The notes under the pieces: model-generated
The model's input: only the letters and a program-made list of their open reading frames with translations
What the model was told of the DNA's origin: nothing
The model's database searches: none
Shown here: positions 1 through 6,672 of the stretch, piece after piece
Layout: each line of letters opens with the position of its first letter
Position numbering within the stretch: position 1 is the stretch's first letter
Source: Candidatus Rokuibacteriota bacterium
GTDB taxonomy: Bacteria > Methylomirabilota > Methylomirabilia > Rokubacteriales > CSP1-6
Direction: 5' to 3'
DNA: 34,084 nucleotides
NCBI GenBank assembly: GCA_016184365.1
Contig: JACPCW010000141.1
Span: forward strand, 1 to 34,084
Made by a program: the position numbers and the translations under genes

Positions 1-168
1 GCGATCCGACGCATGGAGAGCGGGTCGCTGACGGAGACCGAAGTCGAGCGGCTCGGCGTCACCCTCATGAGACAGGCGGAAGAGATCGAACGGCTCCGCT
101 GCGCCTTTCACCTGGAGGACGAGGATCTGAATCTCGACCTCGGCCCGCTCGGCAGACTCCTCAGCTAG
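1..168 (+). CDS. gvpK: Gas vesicle protein GvpK, C-terminal end (5' truncated by window)
   Basis: The open frame from base 1 runs 55 codons to TAG at 166-168. It ends in the conserved GvpK tail: a stretch with ESGSLTE and ERLGVTLM, then EEIERLR, and the acidic finish FHLEDEDLNLDLGPLGRLL. GvpK is a small accessory protein needed for assembly of gas vesicles, the gas-filled protein shells that give buoyancy; it is not the main shell subunit. The N-terminal part lies outside the window. The gene is followed after 12 bp by a GvpA/J-family gene on the same strand, the usual order in gas-vesicle clusters, so the rest of the cluster should lie upstream of this window. Confidence 0.85.
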   Translation, partial: AIRRMESGSLTETEVERLGVTLMRQAEEIERLRCAFHLEDEDLNLDLGPLGRLLS

Positions 169-180
169 ACGGGGACGATC

Positions 181-525
181 ATGACCATCCAGCGCGCCGT
201 CACCCAGAGCACCCAGAGTGCCACGCTCGCGGACCTGCTCGAGCGAATCCTGGACAAGGGCATCGTCATCGCTGGCGACATCAGGGTCAAGCTCGTGGAG
301 GTCGAGCTCCTGACCATTCAGCTGCGCCTCGTGATCTGCTCCGTGGACAAGGCGAAGGAGATGGGCATGGACTGGTGGGTGAACAATCCCATGTTCAGCG
401 CCGGCGCTCGCTCCGAGGTCGACGGCGGAAGCCTGGATCGGCTCGAGCGCCGCCTGGCCGCGCTCGAAGCTGGTGGCGAGACGGCCTCGCTTCACGCGCG
501 ACGCGAAACCGGAGCGCCTTCGTGA
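181..525 (+). CDS. gvpJ: Gas vesicle structural/accessory protein, GvpA/GvpJ family (GvpJ-type)
   Basis: This 114-residue protein has the GvpA-family core at about residues 16-70: LADLLERILDKGIVIAGD, then ELLTIQLRLVICSVDKAKE and the tryptophan pair MDWWVNNP. True GvpA shells are about 70 residues. The IAGDIRVKL version, the KAKEMGMDWW ending and the 45-residue charged tail fit the GvpJ/GvpM type, minor shell-nucleating paralogues, better than GvpA itself. The tail contains a short RLERRLAALE coiled-coil-like stretch. It starts 12 bp after gvpK with only a weak purine-rich leader (GGGGA). The exact paralogue name is inferred from motif and length and could be GvpM or GvpS. It is probably the last gas-vesicle gene on this side, because a kinase follows. 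Confidence 0.8.
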   Translation: MTIQRAVTQSTQSATLADLLERILDKGIVIAGDIRVKLVEVELLTIQLRLVICSVDKAKEMGMDWWVNNPMFSAGARSEVDGGSLDRLERRLAALEAGGETASLHARRETGAPS

Positions 526-562
526 TCGATGACGCCGGCATCGGAGGAAGGCGACGAGGGCG

Positions 563-1708
563 ATGAGCATGAGGGAGATCCAGCGTGACCTGACCCAGGC
601 CCAGAAGTTGGAGCTGGTAGGACTTCTGGCCGGCGGCATCGCGCACGACTTCAACAACCTGCTGGCGATCGTCCTCGGGCACACGGGATTGCTGTTGAAC
701 GAGCCGCTGTCCGCGCGCCAGTTGAAGCGGGTCGAGGCCATCCACCACGCGGGAGAGCGAGCGACCGGGCTGACGCGCAGGCTGCTTTTGTTTTCGCGAC
801 GGGATGTGCGCCAGCCGCACGTGTTCGATCTCAACGCCCTCATCGTCGACCTCATGAAGATGCTCCGCCGCCTCATTCGCGAGGACATCGACCTCGTCAC
901 CCGTCTCAGCGGCGAGCCGGCGAAAATCATGGCGGACCCCGGTCAGATCGAGCAGGTGATCATCAACCTGGCCATCAACGCCCGGGACGCGATGGCCGGC
1001 GCAGGCGTGGTGACCATCGAGACCGCCGTGGTCGACGGCGCCGGTGGTCCGGGCGATCCCGACACCCCTGGGGCCCGATCCGTCGTGCTCACGATTTCCG
1101 ACAGCGGCCCGGGCATGACCGAAGACGTCAAAGCTCACCTGTTCGAGGCGTTCTTCACGACGAAGGCGCCCGGTGAAGGTACGGGCCTGGGGCTGGTCAC
1201 GGCGCAGGGCATCATCAGGCAAAGCGGTGGCGAGATCACGTGTGAGAGCGAGCTCGGCCGAGGAGCCACGTTCACGATCTCGCTGCCGCAGCCGGTGGAC
1301 GAGGTGGCGCCCATGGCGGACCCGTGGGTCTACAGCGATCTGCCGCGGGGCACCGAGACCATCCTGCTGGTCGAGGACGATGGCGACGTCCGCGAGATCG
1401 CGGGCGAGATCCTGACGCAACAGGGCTACCGGGTGCTGAGTGCGCGCGGCGGCGATGCAGCGCTCCAGCTCCTCGAACGCCATCCGGGACCGATCCACCT
1501 GATGCTGACCGATGTCGTGATGCCGGACATGAGCGGCCGAAAGCTGGCCGAGCAGGCCTGCGGCCTGCGAACCGAGATGCAAGTCGTGTACATCTCCGGC
1601 CACACCGATGACGTCGTCCTCCACGCCGGCGTCCTCGGCTTCCTTCGAAAGCCGTTCACGCCATTGGGGCTCGCACGAAAAGTTCGCGAGACCCTGGACC
1701 TCCGGTGA
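563..1708 (+). CDS. Soluble hybrid histidine kinase with C-terminal receiver domain, no sensor domain
   Basis: This 381-residue protein begins almost directly at the dimerisation/phosphoacceptor helix: QAQKLELVG then GGIAHDFNNLL with the phosphorylatable His at residue 28. A HATPase domain follows, with N box NLAINARDAM, G1 DSGPGM, F box FFTTK and G2 GTGLGL. The C-terminal 120 residues are a receiver domain (ILLVEDDGDVRE, phosphoacceptor Asp in LTDVVMPDMSG, KPF loop). Related PAS-type hybrid kinases carry hundreds of sensory residues before the QAQK helix; here there are about a dozen and no membrane segment, so it should be cytosolic and must receive its signal from a partner. The receiver looks a few residues short just before the KPF motif. 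ATG at 563 or 569 are both possible. The gene starts 37 bp after the gas-vesicle gene, so co-transcription and a link to buoyancy control are possible but unproven. Confidence 0.85.
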   Translation: MSMREIQRDLTQAQKLELVGLLAGGIAHDFNNLLAIVLGHTGLLLNEPLSARQLKRVEAIHHAGERATGLTRRLLLFSRRDVRQPHVFDLNALIVDLMKMLRRLIREDIDLVTRLSGEPAKIMADPGQIEQVIINLAINARDAMAGAGVVTIETAVVDGAGGPGDPDTPGARSVVLTISDSGPGMTEDVKAHLFEAFFTTKAPGEGTGLGLVTAQGIIRQSGGEITCESELGRGATFTISLPQPVDEVAPMADPWVYSDLPRGTETILLVEDDGDVREIAGEILTQQGYRVLSARGGDAALQLLERHPGPIHLMLTDVVMPDMSGRKLAEQACGLRTEMQVVYISGHTDDVVLHAGVLGFLRKPFTPLGLARKVRETLDLR

Positions 1709-2017
1709 CGGGGAAGGGATAGAAGGCGACATGAAGGCCGTTGTCGGCACGCTCCCCCGGACAGGCGCCATCAAGCCCCCCTCAGGTAGCGGCCCGCCGC
1801 ACGCCGACCGGACGTCAGACCCCACTCAGGCCTTCGCTACCGCGGGCGGCTTCTGCGAGAAACGTCTCGAGGTGCTTGCGGATGAAGCGAGGCAATCGGC
1901 GCCGGGAAAACCGGACGGACGGCGCATTGAGCCGTACGCCAGCGCCGGTCATGCTCGCTCGCGTGCGCTAGTCACGCCGGACCCTCTGCCGTCGCGGTCG
2001 TCACGCACGGCCGTGCC
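1709..2017. other. Intergenic stretch of about 310 bp
   Basis: There is no convincing gene on the plus strand. Open frames here are short, out of family, and carry Arg/Pro-rich composition typical of non-coding GC-rich DNA. The only hint of past coding is a 45-codon minus-strand frame at 1815-1952, listed separately. No strong terminator hairpin with a T-run is visible after the kinase stop. Confidence 0.5.
1815..1952 (-). pseudogene. Possible N-terminal remnant of an IS91-like transposase
   Basis: A 45-codon minus-strand frame contains LPRFIRKHLETFLAEAARG. The HLETFLAEA pattern resembles the first residues of zinc-ribbon transposases of the IS91 type, where a helix of this kind precedes a GLPxFV motif; here GLSGV followed by a stop could be its remains. 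Nothing further of the transposase (cysteine zinc-binding residues, catalytic domain) is visible. It may be chance similarity. Confidence 0.2.
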
Positions 2018-2674
2018 GTGCGCGTGGCGCCCGCCGCTGCGACGGCGGACCCGTACCGCTGGGTCATGCTCGGGGGCGTCTGGGCCCTCTACTTCTGCTT
2101 CGGTCTCACGACGACGGCGCTGGTGCCGCTCGTCCCCGTGATCGCCACCGAGCTGCGACTGAGCCATGCGGCGATGGGCGGCGTGCTCGGCGTGTGGCCA
2201 CCCGTGTACATCGCGTCCGCGGTGCCGTGCGGCGTCGTGCTCGACCGTCTCGGTCTGCGCTGGTCGCTGGGACTCGCGGCCGCGGTCATGGGTCTCTCCG
2301 GTCTGCTGCGCGCGGTCGCGAGCGATCATCTCCAGCTCTTCCTCGCCGTCGCGGTGTTCGGTCTCATCCAGAGCTCGGCGGGTGCGGTGCTGATGTCCGG
2401 GCTCTTCCCGCAGGGCATTGCGCGCGGATCGATGACGGCGCTGGCGATGCTGGTGCTGATGGACATGCGCGACGTCGGCTCGCGCAACGTCGGCGCGGCC
2501 GGCGGTCTGTTCTTCGCGGCGGCGGAGATCGGCGGCGTGCTCGGTCCGCTGACGATCGGCGCGCTCTACGACTGGACCGGCGGTTTCGCGGCGGCGCTCT
2601 ACCTCCTGATGGCCGTGTGTCTCGTGCTGATGATGCTGCTGCGGCCGCTCGGGCGGCTCGACGTCCGCGGTTAG
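2018..2674 (+). CDS. Internally deleted major facilitator superfamily transporter
   Basis: This 218-residue hydrophobic protein starts at GTG (VRVAPAAATADPYRW). The first part looks like MFS helices 1-4, including the loop-2/3-like DRLGLRWSLG after helix 2. From about residue 120 it continues with LFPQGIARGSMTALAML and then GAAGGLFFAAAEIGG, PLTIGALYDWTGG and a final hydrophobic helix, which match the last three helices of a normal 12-helix, roughly 400-residue MFS carrier. Helices 5-9, close to 200 residues, are missing without loss of frame. About seven membrane segments remain, so transport function is doubtful. The gene converges on the CaiB gene and the two stops overlap by four bases (TTAG, 2671-2674). 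It may be a decaying gene or an assembly collapse. Confidence 0.65.
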   Translation: MRVAPAAATADPYRWVMLGGVWALYFCFGLTTTALVPLVPVIATELRLSHAAMGGVLGVWPPVYIASAVPCGVVLDRLGLRWSLGLAAAVMGLSGLLRAVASDHLQLFLAVAVFGLIQSSAGAVLMSGLFPQGIARGSMTALAMLVLMDMRDVGSRNVGAAGGLFFAAAEIGGVLGPLTIGALYDWTGGFAAALYLLMAVCLVLMMLLRPLGRLDVRG

Positions 2675-3864
2675 ACGTCGTCCTCGCCCAGGCCGTGCTC
2701 GAGGAGCACCTCGCGCGTGTGCTCGCCCAGGACGGGCGGCGGCCTGCGAATGTTCCCCGGCGTGCGGGAAAACCGCAGCGGTATCGCGGTCGTGACCGCC
2801 GGCCCCTCGGCCGGGTGCTGGTAGTGGCGGAAGAACTCCGTGGCGACGAGATACGGATCGTTCGGCAGCTCCTCGACCCGGCGCACCGGTCCATGCGGGA
2901 TATCGGCGGCTTCGAGGCGCGCCTGCCAGCCCGCGGTCGTGTCGTGCCGCATCGCCTCGGCGACGGTCGCGTACAGCTCCTCGATGCGACTCGACCGATG
3001 CTCGAGCCGCGCGAAGCGCTCGTCGGCGGCGAGGTCCGCGCGGCCGATCGCGGTCAGCAGGCGCGCCCACTGCGCGTCGTTGCTGGCCATCACGGCGAGG
3101 TGACCGTCACGCGTGGCGTACGGCCGGCGCAGCGGCGTGAGCAGCCGCGGGTAGCCGAGGTCCGTCGCCGACTCGTCGAAGACGCCGCGCCAGAGGTGGT
3201 CGAGCAGGTTGAAGCCGAGCATCGTCTCGAGCATCGGGACGTGCACTTCCTGGCCCTCGCCGGTGCGCGCTCGATGGTAGAGCGCCATCACGATGGCCGA
3301 GGCGAGCACGTAGCCGCAGAGCTTGTCGCAGACGACCGTCGGGATGTAGCGCGGCTCGCCGCCCACGCGCGCGGCGAGACCGGCGATCCCGCTCTCGGCC
3401 TGGATGACGTCGTCGTACGCGGGCCGGTCGCGATGCGGGCCGTCGGGACGGTAGCCGGGCGCGGACGCGTAGACGATCCCCGGATTGCGGGCGGCCACGG
3501 CCGGATACGCGATGCCGAGGCGCTCGGCGGCGCGCGCGCGCATGCCGTGCACGAACACGTCCGCGCTCGCGACCATCCGCATCAGGGCTTCGCGGGCCGC
3601 CGCGCGCTTGAGGTCGAGCACGATGCTGCGCTTGTTGCGGTTCATCGTCATGTAGAGCGCGCCCATGCCCGGATGGCCGTCGGACCCGATGCGCCGGTTG
3701 CCGTCGCCCTCGGGCGACTCGACCTTGACGACGTCGGCGCCCATGTCCCCGAGGATCTGCGTCGCCACCGGACCGAGGACGTTGACGGTGAGGTCGACGA
3801 CACGCACGCCGGCGAGCGGCCCGGTCGCGGCGCCCGCGTCCAGTTCTCCGGCGGCGTCCGTCAT
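2671..3864 (-). CDS. CaiB/BaiF family (family III) CoA-transferase
   Basis: This 397-residue protein has the family III CoA-transferase layout: LAGVRVVDLTVNVLGPVAT at the N-terminus, MGADVVKVESPEGD, the LDLKR stretch, and AYDDVIQAESGIAG, which carries the expected catalytic Asp. These enzymes move CoA from one acyl-CoA to a free carboxylate, forming a glutamyl/aspartyl-CoA anhydride intermediate. A longer upstream frame exists, but the start at MTDAAGEL is chosen because its ATG overlaps the MaoC stop (ATGA), as at every junction in this operon. It is the last gene of a six-gene minus-strand unit with a TRAP-TAXI importer, so it probably activates the imported acid as its CoA ester. The substrate is not deducible. 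Confidence 0.88.
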   Translation of the reverse strand: MTDAAGELDAGAATGPLAGVRVVDLTVNVLGPVATQILGDMGADVVKVESPEGDGNRRIGSDGHPGMGALYMTMNRNKRSIVLDLKRAAAREALMRMVASADVFVHGMRARAAERLGIAYPAVAARNPGIVYASAPGYRPDGPHRDRPAYDDVIQAESGIAGLAARVGGEPRYIPTVVCDKLCGYVLASAIVMALYHRARTGEGQEVHVPMLETMLGFNLLDHLWRGVFDESATDLGYPRLLTPLRRPYATRDGHLAVMASNDAQWARLLTAIGRADLAADERFARLEHRSSRIEELYATVAEAMRHDTTAGWQARLEAADIPHGPVRRVEELPNDPYLVATEFFRHYQHPAEGPAVTTAIPLRFSRTPGNIRRPPPVLGEHTREVLLEHGLGEDDV

Positions 3865-4331
3865 GCGACCTCGCGGCACTTCACCATGCGCAGCGGCGTG
3901 TAGACGAGCGCCACCGATCCGTCCTGCTTGACGACGCGATTGCGCGTGCGCACGAGGCCGCGGCCCGGGCGGCTCCGGCTCGGCCGCGCCTCGATCACCT
4001 CGACCTCCACGTGCAGCGTGTCGCCGGCGAACACCGGCCCTTCCACCTCGAGCTCCATGCCGAGGAACGCGTAGCCCGTGTGCTGCATGCTCGCGTGGAT
4101 CAGCAGCCCCTCGGCGAAGCTGTACACGAGCGCGGCGGGCGCGAGCCGTCCCTTGATGTCGGACTCGTGGCGCAGGAACTCGAGATCGGTGAACAGCACC
4201 TCGAGCATGCCGGTGCATCCGATGAAGTTGACGATGTCGGGCTCCGTCACCGTGCGGGCGATCGTGCGGAACGTGCGACCGACGGGCAGATCCTCGAAGT
4301 GCAGGCCGAGCCCCAGGGTTTCCACGTTCAT
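3861..4331 (-). CDS. MaoC-like hot-dog fold protein, probable acyl-CoA hydratase relative
   Basis: This 156-residue single hot-dog domain contains FEDLPVGRTF, VTEPDIVNFIG, a central hot-dog helix (ALVYSFAEGLLIHASM) and GDTLHVEVEVIEARPS. MaoC/R-hydratases hydrate trans-2-enoyl-CoA using an Asp and His in a SGDxNPxHxD-type motif just after this NFIG position. Here the corresponding stretch reads GCTGMLEVLFTD, so the Asp-x-Asn-x-x-His pattern is not present. The protein may therefore bind rather than hydrate CoA esters, or use other residues. Start and stop overlap the neighbouring ACAD and CaiB genes by four bases each, implying translational coupling. Placement after the acyl-CoA dehydrogenase is what would be expected for the hydration step. 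Confidence 0.8.
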   Translation of the reverse strand: MNVETLGLGLHFEDLPVGRTFRTIARTVTEPDIVNFIGCTGMLEVLFTDLEFLRHESDIKGRLAPAALVYSFAEGLLIHASMQHTGYAFLGMELEVEGPVFAGDTLHVEVEVIEARPSRSRPGRGLVRTRNRVVKQDGSVALVYTPLRMVKCREVA

Positions 4332-5485
4332 CGGCTCCTCGCGCGTCCGAGCAGGGCGTTGGCGATGATGTTGCGCTGGATCTGGTTGGTGCCCTCGATG
4401 ATCTGCAGCACCTTGGCGTCGCGCATGTAGCGGTTGATCGGAAACTCGGCGGAGATGCCGGCGGCGCCGAAGAGCTGCACGGCGTTGGTGGCCACCGTCA
4501 TGGCGGTGTCGGTGGCGAAGCACTTCGCCATCGCGGCGACCGGCGCCAGCGCCGGACCCGAGACGCCCTGGTCGACCAGCGCCGCCGCGCGGTAGACGAG
4601 GTGACGGGCGGCCTCGGTCTGCATCGCCATGTCGGCGAGCATCCAGCGCACGCCCTGGAAGTCGGCGACCGTCCGGCCGAACGCGACACGGTTCTGCACG
4701 AACTCGACCGCGTGGTCGATCGCGCCCTGCGCCAGCCCGACGCCGCGCGCCCCCATGATCGGCCGGGCCGTGTTGAACGCTTCCATCACGATCTTGAAGC
4801 CGCGGCCTTCGTCGCCGAGGCGCGATGATTCCGGCACGAAGACGTCGTCGAGAAACAGCGGACAGGACGGGATGCCGCGGGCACCCATCTTGTCCTCCGG
4901 GCGCCCGATCTCGAAGCCCTTTGCACCGCGCTCGATGATGAACAGGTTGACGCTGCCGGGCGTGTCGTCCTCGCCCGTCTTCGCGGCGACGAGGATGAAG
5001 TCGGCGACCGGCGCCCCCGTGCACCAGACCTTGCTGCCGTTCAGCCGGTAGCCGCCGTCGATGCGCCGGGCGCGCGTGCGGATGCCGGCCACGTCCGAGC
5101 CGCTCTGCGCTTCCGTGACGGAGATGGCGGCGCGCAGGTCGCCGGCGGCGAGGCCGGGGAGCAATCGCTTCTTCTGCTCCTCGGTGCCGCCGGCGAGGAT
5201 GGCGCCGAACGGCGTCCACTGCACGATCAGGAGGTACGCGGTGTTGTAACAGGCGCGGCCGAGCTCCTCGACGGCGAGACAGGCCGACAGCATGCCGCCG
5301 GTCCCGCCGTACTCCGCGGGGAAGGGCAGGGTGAACAGGCGAAGCTCCCGCAGGAGGTCGAACATGTCTTGCGGATACTGCGCGCTGCGGTCGATCTCGG
5401 CGGCGCGTGGCGCGACGCGCTCGCGCGCCACGCGCCGGATGAGGTCCTGGAGCTGCCGGTGATCGTCGTCGAGCGCGTACGTCAT
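4328..5485 (-). CDS. Acyl-CoA dehydrogenase family protein
   Basis: This 385-residue protein has full family length. The N-terminal helical domain contains FPAEYGGTGG; the middle has the FAD-binding signature AAISVTEAQSGSDVAGIRT and the CTGAPVADFILVAA strand; the C-terminal domain ends with IIEGTNQIQRNIIA, whose Glu aligns with the catalytic base of short-chain-type ACADs. The expected reaction is FAD-dependent alpha,beta-dehydrogenation of an acyl-CoA, with electrons passed to ETF. The ATG at 5485 overlaps the TAXI stop (ATGA), and the stop overlaps the MaoC start. In context it should oxidise the CoA ester made by the CaiB transferase. The chain length or branching of the substrate cannot be read from the sequence. 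Confidence 0.9.
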   Translation of the reverse strand: MTYALDDDHRQLQDLIRRVARERVAPRAAEIDRSAQYPQDMFDLLRELRLFTLPFPAEYGGTGGMLSACLAVEELGRACYNTAYLLIVQWTPFGAILAGGTEEQKKRLLPGLAAGDLRAAISVTEAQSGSDVAGIRTRARRIDGGYRLNGSKVWCTGAPVADFILVAAKTGEDDTPGSVNLFIIERGAKGFEIGRPEDKMGARGIPSCPLFLDDVFVPESSRLGDEGRGFKIVMEAFNTARPIMGARGVGLAQGAIDHAVEFVQNRVAFGRTVADFQGVRWMLADMAMQTEAARHLVYRAAALVDQGVSGPALAPVAAMAKCFATDTAMTVATNAVQLFGAAGISAEFPINRYMRDAKVLQIIEGTNQIQRNIIANALLGRARSR

Positions 5486-6648
5486 TCAGCGACCAGGCCC
5501 ACTTCCTTCTCGACGATCTCGCGCCACTCCTTCGCGAGATCGACCTTCTTCTTCGTCTTGGCCATCCGGTCCTGGGCGTCCTCGGTGAAGGTGGCCCACC
5601 GCTTCTGCACGCGATCGAGATGCGCGAGCTTCTTCGCGTTCGCCTTCTCGTGCGCGTCCTTCCACACGCCGATCTCCTTGAAGAACCGGACCGCGCCCGG
5701 GTGGAAGGGGGCCATGACGGTGGCGTCGGGCACGATGCCCCGTTCCGTCTTCATGGCGTCGTTGCCGGGAAACGCGACGGCGATGTCGTCCATCCGGGTG
5801 TGGAACGCCTTCGCGACGGCGTACACGAAATCATCCGGCTGGTTCGCCAGGACCGCGGTGAGCGGATACGGGTACTGCGGCGTGGGGATGCGGTCGCCGG
5901 GCTTGATCGTGGCGCCGACGGTGCTCCATCCGGGCACGTGATACGGCATGAACTTGCGATAGCGCGCCCACGCGTCGCGATCCTCGTGGGGATAGCGCAG
6001 GATCGTCGCGCCGAAGGACGACGACTCCGCCTCGTACACGCCCGGCGTGTTCGTGCCGAGCATCGTGAAGTCGGCCTTGCCCTCGACGAGCGCCTTGCCG
6101 GCGGCGCCCGTGGTCGACACCTCGATCACCGTCACGTCATTCAGGGTCAGATTCCCGAAGGCGAGCGTCCCCTTTGCCCCCTCGCTCGACCAGGCCGCGC
6201 CGATGACGATCGCCACGCGCTTGCCCTTGAGGTCGTATGGCGTCTTGATCCCCGACGCCTTGGTGGCGATGCCGGTCGATCCCGCGTAGCTCGCCCAGCC
6301 GGCCCACACGAGCCGCAGCGGCTGCGGCCCGAGGGCGAAGGTGCTGTAGGAGGCCAGGCCCATGGAGCCCCAGTACACGTCGGCCGAGAGCGCGCCGAGA
6401 TGCGCCCGGCCGAGGCGCATCATGTTGACGCGCTCGACGTCATTGCCGGGGATCAGGCGGATCTTCACGCCGAGCACCGGCGCGATCTTCTCGGAGACGA
6501 TCGCCGGCACCGTGTACATGTACGCGCCCACGTCGCCGGCGGCCCAGTACACGACGTTCGGGAGCTTTGCGGACCCCTGGGCCCACGCGCCGGTCGCGGA
6601 CAGACACACGAGCGCCAGCGCCATCGAGAGCGAAGCTTTCATCCACAT
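5482..6648 (-). CDS. TAXI family TRAP transporter solute-binding protein
   Basis: This 388-residue exported protein has a signal peptide, with Lys at residue 4, a hydrophobic core and the likely cleavage site AWA|Q at residues 21-24. The mature part has TAXI-type features: YWAAGDVGAYMYTVP, IPGNDVERVNMMRLGRAHLG, YDLKGKRVAIVIGAAWSSEG and GKALVEGKADFTMLG. TAXI proteins are the periplasmic ligand-binding components of TRAP transporters with fused permeases, and usually bind carboxylates. The start at 6648 is supported by AAGGAG about six bases upstream; Met 3 is an alternative. The permease gene ends 24 bp upstream, forming the matching pair. The C-terminus is lysine-rich. The bound substrate is unknown. 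Confidence 0.9.
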   Translation of the reverse strand: MWMKASLSMALALVCLSATGAWAQGSAKLPNVVYWAAGDVGAYMYTVPAIVSEKIAPVLGVKIRLIPGNDVERVNMMRLGRAHLGALSADVYWGSMGLASYSTFALGPQPLRLVWAGWASYAGSTGIATKASGIKTPYDLKGKRVAIVIGAAWSSEGAKGTLAFGNLTLNDVTVIEVSTTGAAGKALVEGKADFTMLGTNTPGVYEAESSSFGATILRYPHEDRDAWARYRKFMPYHVPGWSTVGATIKPGDRIPTPQYPYPLTAVLANQPDDFVYAVAKAFHTRMDDIAVAFPGNDAMKTERGIVPDATVMAPFHPGAVRFFKEIGVWKDAHEKANAKKLAHLDRVQKRWATFTEDAQDRMAKTKKKVDLAKEWREIVEKEVGLVAE

Positions 6649-6672
6649 GGTCGACTCCTTCTCACTCGGGGT

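Noticed and set aside
395-1825. 476-codon minus-strand frame over the histidine kinase
   Set aside because: Arg/His/Asp-rich sequence without domain signals; it is the antisense shadow of a clear kinase in GC-rich DNA.
2194-3903. 569-codon plus-strand frame over MFS and CaiB genes
   Set aside because: Antisense to the CaiB gene and out of frame with the MFS gene; no recognisable domain.
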